Shown one piece after another: positions 18,749 through 26,539 of a stretch of 64,000 bases of DNA. Every line of letters begins with the position of its first letter. Positions within the stretch are counted from its first letter, which is position 1. The DNA is from Bacteroidales bacterium. Lineage in GTDB: Bacteria > Bacteroidota > Bacteroidia > Bacteroidales > UBA932. The notes under the pieces were generated by a model. It ran no database searches, was not told the DNA's origin, and was given only the letters and a program-made list of their open reading frames with translations. A program made the position numbers and the translations under genes. Location of the stretch: contig JAFYRK010000001.1 in the NCBI GenBank assembly GCA_017559545.1, positions 1 to 64,000 on the forward strand, given 5' to 3'.

Positions 18749-21088
18749 TTATTTACTGTTAATTATATATTCGATTTTACTTCCTGTTTCCAGAAGACCA
18801 AGTATCTTCCTGATGTCAGCCTCTGAAACAGCATCTATCCTGGCAGCATGGCCTGTAGTGTAGTCCTTTCCGTCAAGATAACGCAATGCAGTCGCATGCA
18901 GCCAATAGTCAGGTTCCTGCATCTTGACAGCATACTTATGCTTCATATACGCCTTGCATGCAGCCATGTAGGTCGCATCCATCTTACATTCCGACGCCGC
19001 AGCAACAGCGCGCCTGAATGTTGAAGAAATCTCTTGAGACATCTCCCCACGAATCGTCATCATGATGCTGATTCTATCCTCCGGATATATCTTTCTGGAA
19101 TGACGGAGCATAACCTCGACCTCATAAGGGTCAAGAGCATCGGATACCGCACGCTCCAATACCATCGCAGCCATTTCCGAGGCCATATAATTCTCCGCAG
19201 TCATCGGAAGTCGTGCAGAAACGACAACAGCCATCATATCATTCTGCCCCTTTACATTGTATGTCATGCTTCCCGATACAGGCTGATACTGCACCACCGT
19301 CCTTCGAGGAAGGACTTCCTTGGTGCGGAAACCTTCCACATACGGCATGATGGCTTTCCTTAGATCAGATTCATCCATATCTCCTACAAGCACAAGGACG
19401 CCGTCATTCATCTTTGACGACATACGGGCAAACAGACTCTCGGTCTTTGTCGCAAATTCTTCAGATACGCTTCCTGCAGACTTATATGGAGAATACCTGT
19501 AATCCGGACACATCAGACTGTCGATAACCATGCGCATGTCATTATGAGCATAACTGAGACGGAGTTCTTCTGACTCAAGATGATATGCGATTGCATCAGC
19601 GTCCGGAGTACGCTCGTTTGCTACTGCGAGAAGTGCTTTCATCAACAAGGGTGCATTTCCATCGCGGACCTCCCCGCTTATCATGATATTGGAAAGGTTG
19701 ACCTGCTGCTTCATGGTGATGCCCGACAGCAGAAGCGTTCTCTTGAAGTCACGCGCCTTCATTCCTGAAATATTGCAGAGGTCAAGATAATCCGACATGA
19801 ATGCACCCTCACCCTTGGAAAGGTCTGCAACATCAGCATATCCACCATTCATCGCCAGCGTGTAATGGAGATTTCCAGCAGTTGACATACGCTTATATAT
19901 GACCCTGAAACCATTGGAGAAAGTCCACACGACACCTCCTGAAAGCGGTTCCTTTTTCGATGAACGCAGCTTCACCGGCAGACCTGCGGATGGAAACGAC
20001 AATGTATCCGAAGCATTGAAATAGAGTTTCGGACCAGCATCCGGAACCTCATCCGCCAAAGTTATAAGCGCTGATGAGATGCTGTAAAATATCTGTTCCC
20101 TGTCTTGAGGGGTTATAGACTTGGATCTCAGGTAATCCAGCCTCTGCGCCGAGGTTGAAAGAGGTGTACCCATAAGAAAGGCTCTCGAACACATCTGCAC
20201 ATAAGCTGCATTTGTCCTGTCGTAGCCATATCTCCTCGCCTCAAGCTCACTGAAATACACTTCTTCCGCCACGATAAGTTCATTGGCAGAGGCGCCATCA
20301 GCATCAACCGACGCCAACGCACCCTTCAAGGCATTTTCTGCATCTGCTACCGATATATTACTTATAGTAACCTCGAACCTGATATACTCATCCGACACCA
20401 TTTCAAGACTTCCTACGTGCTTGAATGTAACGTCAGCTACTGGTATATCAAGGTCACGAAGCGTCTTCCTTACTCTCGCACATACCAAGTTACCCATTTC
20501 ATGCACAGTCTTTTCATATACTGCTGGCTGTACTGTATTGATCAATGACATCGGAGTGCGAGGAACTCTCCAATGCGCCACGACCGTCGCAAGGTTTCCT
20601 GACTGATCAGACTCTACCTCGAACATCACCTCAGACTGTTCCTGAGACGAAAATACTGCCATAGGCACTGGATCGGACGCAGGAATCATATATGACATGT
20701 ACCTCAGTTTCCTTATCACGTCCTCAGCCTTGAGGTCGCCGCATGCTATGACAGCTAGTCCGGCAGGAGCTGCAAGAGACTCCACTTTATTCATGAGAAG
20801 TATCAAGGTTGAATCTACAACAGATTCGGATACTGCCGGATAATTACGCAGACTCATCAACGTATTCCCACTCTCCCTGCACACAAGAGCATAATCCGCG
20901 AAGCCCTTTACATATGGGTTTTCTGCGACATAACAGTTCAGACCGTCTGGCAGGACGGCATGACGCACCACAGGATCTTCCGGCATAAGCGAAAGATTCT
21001 GAGAATGTAACGGCGCAATAGTTGAAGACACTGACACTGCCAGTGTCGCCAATAACCTGAAAACTTTGTTTTTAATCACTTTTACCAT
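18749..21088 (-). CDS. M16 (insulinase)-like protein lacking the zinc site
   Basis: A signal peptide (about residues 1-29) is followed by VRHAVLPDGLNCYVAENP, the usual opening of M16 peptidases, but the segment that should carry HxxEH is missing: text jumps from ADYALVCRESG to the region AGLAVIACGDL that normally follows some 100 residues later. The later repeats of the fold are present. The protein (779 aa) is thus probably an inactive partner or binding protein, as in other M16 pairs, though no active partner is encoded nearby. A -7-like box just 8 bp upstream suggests a leaderless message. Confidence 0.75.
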   Translation of the reverse strand: MVKVIKNKVFRLLATLAVSVSSTIAPLHSQNLSLMPEDPVVRHAVLPDGLNCYVAENPYVKGFADYALVCRESGNTLMSLRNYPAVSESVVDSTLILLMNKVESLAAPAGLAVIACGDLKAEDVIRKLRYMSYMIPASDPVPMAVFSSQEQSEVMFEVESDQSGNLATVVAHWRVPRTPMSLINTVQPAVYEKTVHEMGNLVCARVRKTLRDLDIPVADVTFKHVGSLEMVSDEYIRFEVTISNISVADAENALKGALASVDADGASANELIVAEEVYFSELEARRYGYDRTNAAYVQMCSRAFLMGTPLSTSAQRLDYLRSKSITPQDREQIFYSISSALITLADEVPDAGPKLYFNASDTLSFPSAGLPVKLRSSKKEPLSGGVVWTFSNGFRVIYKRMSTAGNLHYTLAMNGGYADVADLSKGEGAFMSDYLDLCNISGMKARDFKRTLLLSGITMKQQVNLSNIMISGEVRDGNAPLLMKALLAVANERTPDADAIAYHLESEELRLSYAHNDMRMVIDSLMCPDYRYSPYKSAGSVSEEFATKTESLFARMSSKMNDGVLVLVGDMDESDLRKAIMPYVEGFRTKEVLPRRTVVQYQPVSGSMTYNVKGQNDMMAVVVSARLPMTAENYMASEMAAMVLERAVSDALDPYEVEVMLRHSRKIYPEDRISIMMTIRGEMSQEISSTFRRAVAAASECKMDATYMAACKAYMKHKYAVKMQEPDYWLHATALRYLDGKDYTTGHAARIDAVSEADIRKILGLLETGSKIEYIINSK

Positions 21089-21092
21089 ACAG

Positions 21093-21126
21093 TTTGCAAA
21101 AATACAACAAAAAATTTCTATTTTTG
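21093..21126 (+). promoter_or_regulatory. Promoter of the TPR/U32 genes, with a mirrored box for the M16 gene
   Basis: TTTG (21093-21096), 22 nt, then TATTTTTG (21119-21126) fits the Bacteroidota -33/-7 pattern with slightly long spacing. The left part also reads TATTTTTGC on the minus strand (21104-21096), so the two divergent promoters share this short segment as an inverted repeat. Confidence 0.6.
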
Positions 21127-21186
21127 CATGATTGTGTCCCAGTGGGACTTACCAAATGATAAATAAATTAAAATCAATAGAACACT

Positions 21187-22116
21187 ATGAAGAAGATCAT
21201 TATGTTTTTTGCAGCAGTCGTAATGACTGCAGGTATTGCAGCAGCGCAGGACATCAACTCTGTAACCGAGACATATAACAACGGTGCCATGGAGCTCGAA
21301 ATGGGCAACAAGGAGGCTGCTCTCGGATACTTCCAGGCTGCTCTTACAGCTGCTGAGGCTCTCGGCGAAGAGGGTACACAGATCGTTGAGAACTGCAAGA
21401 GCACAATTCCTGTTCTCATGGAGTCTATCGCCAAGGACTTCATCAAGGCTGAGCAGTATGACGCTGCAATTGATATGCTCAACAAGACCATCGAGGTTTC
21501 CAACACTCTTGGAAACGCAGCTCAGGCTGACGAGTGCAAGACCCTCATCTACCAGACTCTCATGGCAAAGGGTAACGGCCTCATCAACAGCAAGGATTTC
21601 GCTGGAGCTATCGAGGTTTACAATCAGATCATGGCAGCTGACCCTACAAACGCAATGGCTTCACTCCGTCTCGGAATGGCATACGGCGCAACAGGCAACA
21701 CTGAGGCTGCAGAGGCAGCTTACCTCGTAGCAGCTCAGAACGGTCAGGAGAAGAACGCTTACAAGCAGCTCTCAAACCTTTTCGTAAAGAAGGCAGCGGC
21801 TGTACTCAAGGGAAAGAACTACAATGATGCTCTTACCTTCGCACTCAAGTCTGCAGAATACCTCCAGAACGCAACTGCAATGAAGGTTGCAGGCACTGCA
21901 GCTTCTGCTCTCAAGAAGAACGAAGAGGCTATCCAGTACCTTGAGAAGTACCTTGAGCTCTCACCTAACGCCAAGGATGCAGCTCAGATGAAGTACACTA
22001 TCGCAGCTACTGCACAGACTCTCGGCGACAAGGAGAAGGCTAAGACTTACTACCAGCAGCTCCTCAGTGACCCTAACTTCGGTCCTACTGCAAAGCAGCA
22101 GCTTGAGACACTGTAA
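21187..22116 (+). CDS. Exported TPR-repeat protein
   Basis: A signal peptide (residues 1-20, AGIAAA-QD) precedes about six tetratricopeptide-like helical pairs over the rest of the 309 residues, with Ala-rich text (AIEVYNQIMAADP, EEAIQYLEKYLELSP). TPR proteins bind other proteins; here in the periplasm. Codon use is strongly biased toward a few codons (CTC, AAG, GCA), suggesting high expression. The U32 gene starts 2 bp after its stop, so the two are an operon. Confidence 0.8.
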   Translation: MKKIIMFFAAVVMTAGIAAAQDINSVTETYNNGAMELEMGNKEAALGYFQAALTAAEALGEEGTQIVENCKSTIPVLMESIAKDFIKAEQYDAAIDMLNKTIEVSNTLGNAAQADECKTLIYQTLMAKGNGLINSKDFAGAIEVYNQIMAADPTNAMASLRLGMAYGATGNTEAAEAAYLVAAQNGQEKNAYKQLSNLFVKKAAAVLKGKNYNDALTFALKSAEYLQNATAMKVAGTAASALKKNEEAIQYLEKYLELSPNAKDAAQMKYTIAATAQTLGDKEKAKTYYQQLLSDPNFGPTAKQQLETL

Positions 22117-22118
22117 TA

Positions 22119-23987
22119 ATGAAGAGACAGCTTGAACTGCTTGCTCCGGCAAGAGATTACCAGATCGGCATCGCAGCAATCGACTGCGGTGCCGATGCTG
22201 TGTATATAGCCGGTCCGCAGTTCGGAGCCAGACAGGCAGCGGGAAACGAGATTGACGACATCAGAAGACTGTGTGAATATGCCCACAGATACGGTGTCAG
22301 GATATTCGTAACGCTGAACACTATACTGTACGATGGAGAGTTAGAGTCTGCGTACAAGCAGATGCTCGCAGTGCAGGAAGCCGGTGCTGACGCCATCATC
22401 GTGCAGGATCTCGCGATCCTCGCGATGGCGGAGAAAGGCATCGGCAACATCAAGGGGGAGATCCGCATACCCCTTCACGCATCCACTCAATGCGCAATCA
22501 GAACTCCTGAACAGGCGCGTTTCCTGGAAAGCCTGGGATTCTCCCGACTTATCCTTGAGCGAGAGCTTTCTCTTAAGGAGATCAGGGCCATAAGGGATGC
22601 GGTTTCATGCGAACTTGAATTCTTCGTGCATGGAGCCCTGTGCGTATGCTACAGCGGCCAGTGCTATCTTTCGGAGAAGATTGCCGGACGAAGCGCAAAC
22701 AGAGGAGCGTGCATCCAGGCATGTCGTTCGCGATATGACCTTGTTGACGGAAGCGGAAAAGTGCTGGTGCGCGACAAAGCTCTTCTATCACTTAAGGACT
22801 ATAACCTCAGAGACAGGATCGGCGAACTGGCAGATGCTGGCATAACATCGTTCAAGATCGAAGGCCGTCTGAAGAACGTTTCATATGTTAAAAACGTCGT
22901 CAGGGACTACTCTATCGCACTTGAGAGCCTTGTAAGCAAGCACTCGGATCTCTATGAGAGAGGTTCGTCCGGTACTGTATACGGAGGCTTCACCCCTGAC
23001 ACAAGAAAGACATTCAACAGAGGTTACACCGAACTCTATATAGATGGCAGGAGAGGCAGATGGGCATGCATGGAAGCGGCCAAGTCAATGGGAGAAGAAG
23101 TCGGAACCATCGCCTCACTCAATCATGACAAGTCATCCCTGACTGTAAAGTTCGCAGCGCGAGATATCGTGCTTGCCAATGGTGACGGATTCTCATTCGT
23201 GGCGAAGGATGGTTCGGTGACAGGATTCCGCGGCGACGTATGTAGCGGAACATCCATCAAGTGCAAAAGCACACCATCACTTTATCTCGGAGCAAAGATC
23301 TACAGGTCTCTTAATGCAGTGTTTGAAAAGGAACTTGAAAGACAGGCTTGCACCAGAAGGATCAACGCTGACGTGACTCTCAACTTCATTAACGAAAATG
23401 GTACTTGGATGGTCAAGGCTATCGCTGTAACTGAAGACGGTAGAAAGGCAGAGGTCTGCATCGAGGCCGGAAACCAGACAGCAGATAATCAGGAGCGCAT
23501 GCTCTCGACTTTGGAAAGCCAGATCGGCAAATCCACCAGCATGTTCACGTTCCGTCTTGAAAACCTTGTCTATGACAACCAGGTGCCTTTCATGCCTGCG
23601 TCATCAATCAATGCCGTAAGGCGCGCTCTGGCAGAAAGTCTTGAAGCAATGCCTTGCATCAGCAAGGATCTGCAGAATATCAAGCCTTGCACAGAAAACG
23701 GCAAGGGATTGCCTCAAAAGGCCGTTTCATACAAGAGTAATGTTTCCAACAAGATATCTGAAGCAGTGTATGGATCAGCCGGTGCTGAAACTATTGAAGA
23801 GGCATACGAGCTTGGACACCAGGACGGAGCCGAACTCATGCGCACACGTTACTGCATAAGATACGAGTTAGGAATGTGCCCTAAACATCATGGCGTCAAG
23901 GACTGCGGCCCACTCTTCCTCATGAACAACGGCCAGAAATTCTCTCTGCACTTCGACTGCCGCTCCTGCGAAATGGTCGTAAAATAA
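22119..23987 (+). CDS. U32 family protein (RlhA/TrhP-type RNA hydroxylation)
   Basis: The opening LLAPARDYQIGIAAIDCGAD and the core EFFVHGALCVCYSGQC followed by RGACIQACRSRY are the U32 signature, with Cys residues thought to hold an iron-sulfur cluster. Characterised U32 proteins hydroxylate RNA: TrhP makes 5-hydroxyuridine in tRNA, RlhA makes 5-hydroxycytidine in 23S rRNA. The long form (622 aa) with a middle domain favours RlhA, but I cannot separate them. A C-terminal CxxxxxxxC...CRSCEM cluster is extra. Older 'collagenase' labels for this family are doubtful. Confidence 0.85.
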   Translation: MKRQLELLAPARDYQIGIAAIDCGADAVYIAGPQFGARQAAGNEIDDIRRLCEYAHRYGVRIFVTLNTILYDGELESAYKQMLAVQEAGADAIIVQDLAILAMAEKGIGNIKGEIRIPLHASTQCAIRTPEQARFLESLGFSRLILERELSLKEIRAIRDAVSCELEFFVHGALCVCYSGQCYLSEKIAGRSANRGACIQACRSRYDLVDGSGKVLVRDKALLSLKDYNLRDRIGELADAGITSFKIEGRLKNVSYVKNVVRDYSIALESLVSKHSDLYERGSSGTVYGGFTPDTRKTFNRGYTELYIDGRRGRWACMEAAKSMGEEVGTIASLNHDKSSLTVKFAARDIVLANGDGFSFVAKDGSVTGFRGDVCSGTSIKCKSTPSLYLGAKIYRSLNAVFEKELERQACTRRINADVTLNFINENGTWMVKAIAVTEDGRKAEVCIEAGNQTADNQERMLSTLESQIGKSTSMFTFRLENLVYDNQVPFMPASSINAVRRALAESLEAMPCISKDLQNIKPCTENGKGLPQKAVSYKSNVSNKISEAVYGSAGAETIEEAYELGHQDGAELMRTRYCIRYELGMCPKHHGVKDCGPLFLMNNGQKFSLHFDCRSCEMVVK

Positions 23988-23991
23988 CTAT

Positions 23992-24180
23992 CTACTTCTC
24001 TACGAGTTCAAAGGTAAGGTCAACGTCTCCGAAATGGCCTTTGATATCGCTGTAGGCTTCAAACCATTTGTTTCCGAGGGTCCCTCTCCAGACTATGTCA
24101 TCATAAGAGTGGAAAGGTATCTTGAGCTCGACTCCGTAACTTTTTGACTCAAGTCTCACAAAGGCACCTACCTTGACAAT
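23992..24180 (-). pseudogene. Truncated, internally deleted copy 1 of the 36-kb lipoprotein gene 3' end
   Basis: Translates to a 64-aa frame whose last ~50 residues (VRLESKSYGVELKIPF, then WRGTLGNKWFEAYSD) match the C-terminus of the lipoprotein at 36030-37265. Compared with copy 2, about 220 bp are missing, with the junction at an ACAAAGGC/TCAAAGGC short repeat. It ends at the same upstream break (CCTTGAC, then ATTAACATTAAAA) as copy 2. An ATG is available at the break, so a small protein could be made, but there is no signal peptide and I take it as a relic. Confidence 0.7.
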
Positions 24181-24240
24181 TAACATTAAAATTTAAGTGT
24201 TCTTTTTTCTCTGTACACTTATTACATTCAAAAGAACATA
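24181..24240. repeat. Junction module 1 with GTTCTTTT/AAAAGAAC inverted repeat
   Basis: TAACATTAAAA, then GTTCTTTT, about 24 nt, then AAAAGAAC. The same arrangement follows copy 2 at 30471-30530. The intervening loops differ but share spaced letters (ACA..TTA..CAT). It begins exactly where homology with the full lipoprotein gene ends. Confidence 0.55.
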
Positions 24241-24299
24241 GAGCTCAAATAAGCACTGCGAGCCGCTTGAAAATATTTAAAAAAAATTCAACTAATCGC

Positions 24300-24331
24300 T
24301 TGCCCCCCCCCAGAAATTTACTATATATTTG
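24300..24331 (+). promoter_or_regulatory. Promoter with a nine-C tract in the spacer
   Basis: TATATTTG (24324-24331) is a perfect -7 box 32 bp before the start of the small outer-membrane-type gene. A TTG (24300-24302, CTTG) lies 21 nt upstream where the -33 element belongs, and the first nine bases of that spacer are an unbroken run of C (24303-24311). Slippage in this run would change the -33/-7 distance and so promoter strength. Confidence 0.55.
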
Positions 24332-24362
24332 TAACCTTAACAAATCTTTAAACTCAAATCGC

Positions 24363-24866
24363 ATGAAGAAATTTTTATTCGTTATGGTTGCCGTTTTGTG
24401 CCTTGCAGCCACAGCTTCAGCACAAAACAAGGTGAAATCAGCCTTTGGCATTGATTCTGATTCAAGATGTGCAGTAGGTCTTCGACTTGGTTCCGGAGCC
24501 TCTGTTGTAGGTGAGTACTTCTATGCAAAAGACGTTTACATTGACGCTCGCATCGGCTATGACTGGGGACAGGGATTCGGACTCACAGCACTCCACATGT
24601 GGAACCCTAAGGACTGGAATTGGACTCCTAAAACAGGCTGGTGGTTCGTTGATGCAGGTGCTGGTGCATTTGTTGGCGTTGGTCACGGACATGTTAATTT
24701 TGGTGTAGCAGGCTCAGCGAAATTCGGTATCCTCTTTAAGAAAGTTCCTATCCGTCTCGCAGTTGACGTTACACCACGACTTGGTCTGGTTGCTTATAAT
24801 GGAGGCATTAGTTTCTATAGAACAGGCTTATTCAACGGTGGTCTCACAGCTACATACTGTTTCTAA
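24363..24866 (+). CDS. Small outer-membrane beta-barrel-like protein
   Basis: 167 residues. A signal peptide (1-20, ATASA-QN) is followed by alternating Gly/aromatic text (YIDARIGYDWGQGFGL, GFGVAG-type repeats) and a terminal aromatic (TATYCF), as in small eight-strand outer-membrane barrels. The chosen start gives the signal peptide at once; upstream in-frame codons would only add non-coding-like Lys/Asn/Pro text covering the promoter. It stands alone with its own promoter and terminator. Confidence 0.7.
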   Translation: MKKFLFVMVAVLCLAATASAQNKVKSAFGIDSDSRCAVGLRLGSGASVVGEYFYAKDVYIDARIGYDWGQGFGLTALHMWNPKDWNWTPKTGWWFVDAGAGAFVGVGHGHVNFGVAGSAKFGILFKKVPIRLAVDVTPRLGLVAYNGGISFYRTGLFNGGLTATYCF

Positions 24867-24895
24867 GAACGCTCATCAAGAGTATATAAAATAGC

Positions 24896-24946
24896 AAAGA
24901 GTACTTTGGGCACCTCTATGTGAGCCACGCCAAAAGTACTCTTTTT
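24896..24946 (+). terminator. Terminator of the small outer-membrane protein gene
   Basis: AAAGAGTACTTTGG and CCAAAAGTACTCTTTTT pair over about 13 bp around a ~21-nt loop, with a T-run after the second arm. Confidence 0.8.
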
Positions 24947-25045
24947 CATTTGCCCGTATCTGAACAGCAACTATCTTGCCTCGGAGCGGGTTTGATAAGA
25001 TAGGGTAAAAAAGAACATGAAACAAGCATACTAATTATAATATGA

Positions 25046-26503
25046 TTATTTCGTTACAGGACGGATGCACCAGCCATATTGGTGACGCATTGCCGAAGTA
25101 ATAAAGGCTTCAGTGTTAAAAGCAGTAAAATAGTAGGCATCGTATGTGTTTTGCCATCCTGACATTGGTGTCGAGGTCCAGTATGCCAGTTTTTTGTTGA
25201 TATCGTTAGGTATGCCATCTGCATCTGTTGTGTAATTACATTGGCCAGATGCAGGCAGGAAGATATATTTCCCATTGATTTTGCTGGTAACTTTCAGCCC
25301 TTTGCGTCTGCCGATATGTGTCCATTCAAATGTACAGTTTTCCATGAGTTCCAGGAAATCAAACGCACTCGGCATACGCCATGCATCACCCCACATAGCT
25401 GTGGCAGCATCATAATTGGCATCACCGCTTATATCCTTCTGTACGTCACTCTTTGCATACGGTGATGAACTTGAGTGGAATTTGACTAATGAGCCCCATT
25501 TGTAATGTATTCCATTTTGATCTACTGCATGTGAGCCGACATTGCAGGTTGCCCACTTCAATCCCGATGGGAGCCCAAGATCCACCCATTTATGGCCATT
25601 GGTTTCTCCATCGAATGGTATGTCTATGTTCACATCATAGTTTGTTATAGGACGGATTGCGAAACCTGAGGCGCGGTCACCTATTGTCGCATAGCCCTCG
25701 GCTGCTCCAAATGTGTACATGTGTGCACCATTGTTGAAATCACTTGTATGAGGAGTGGATAGCCAATATAGTCCACATCCATTTGCTTCTGAGAGTCTTG
25801 TCCCCTCTTTAGAGCCGGTGGCTGGCAGGAATATTGATTTTTGATTTATATGGCTTGTAAATTCCCTACCCCAACGGCCTCCTTTCTGGACATATCTGTC
25901 ATCTGAATAACGAAGGAGCTCCTTCATATCCTCCTCGCTTGGCATTCTCCATCCGTTTCCCCATTTTTGCGCGGCGACATCATAAGCCTGATTACCTGAG
26001 ATGTCATCCATCGCCTTTCCATAGGTCTTTGTATTGTCTGATAGATATGTTGTCTTTGTTGCGACTTCACCCCATGAATAATGTTTTCCCGGCTGTTCCG
26101 GTGAGTTTGAGTCAACATTACATGTGGCCCACCTGGTACCTGACGGCAGTCCTAAATCCACCCACTCATGACCGTTCAAGCTGCCTGTTTCTGCGCCGTA
26201 CTCTACCATTGTCTCGGTGGTACCGATCTCCACTCTTTTGTTTATCTGATCATAAATATCCGCTGCGACATGTGTAACATTGCTCTGAGACGCTTTTGGG
26301 GCGTCTGGTGCTTCTGATGCTTTTCCTTTCGATTTAGCATTAGACACAGCTTTCTGCGCTTCTGTCTTGACATGGTTCTCTACGCGTGTTCCGACTTCTT
26401 TTAACGCTTGCTGTCCTAATTTTTTAAGAAGGCTTTGTGCTGACGCATCAAATGTTCCCGCTGTCAGGATTAATGCCAATGTTGTGAGTATATATTTCTT
26501 CAT
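25046..26503 (-). CDS. Exported protein with two FISUMP domains
   Basis: A signal peptide (1-22) precedes a Lys/Ala-rich helical stretch (25-75), then two copies of the Fibrobacter succinogenes major paralogous domain: HEWVDLGLPSGTRWATCNV (from ~110) and HKWVDLGLPSGLKWATCNV (from ~302), each with the later YDAA..WG..WRMPS and YIFLPASG marks. The domain is common on Bacteroidota surface proteins and has no assigned activity. The gene lies 36 bp after the SLH-domain gene and is likely in one operon with it. Confidence 0.85.
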   Translation of the reverse strand: MKKYILTTLALILTAGTFDASAQSLLKKLGQQALKEVGTRVENHVKTEAQKAVSNAKSKGKASEAPDAPKASQSNVTHVAADIYDQINKRVEIGTTETMVEYGAETGSLNGHEWVDLGLPSGTRWATCNVDSNSPEQPGKHYSWGEVATKTTYLSDNTKTYGKAMDDISGNQAYDVAAQKWGNGWRMPSEEDMKELLRYSDDRYVQKGGRWGREFTSHINQKSIFLPATGSKEGTRLSEANGCGLYWLSTPHTSDFNNGAHMYTFGAAEGYATIGDRASGFAIRPITNYDVNIDIPFDGETNGHKWVDLGLPSGLKWATCNVGSHAVDQNGIHYKWGSLVKFHSSSSPYAKSDVQKDISGDANYDAATAMWGDAWRMPSAFDFLELMENCTFEWTHIGRRKGLKVTSKINGKYIFLPASGQCNYTTDADGIPNDINKKLAYWTSTPMSGWQNTYDAYYFTAFNTEAFITSAMRHQYGWCIRPVTK

Positions 26504-26539
26504 AATTATCGAGCTTTTAAGGTCATCGCCTGCGTGTTA

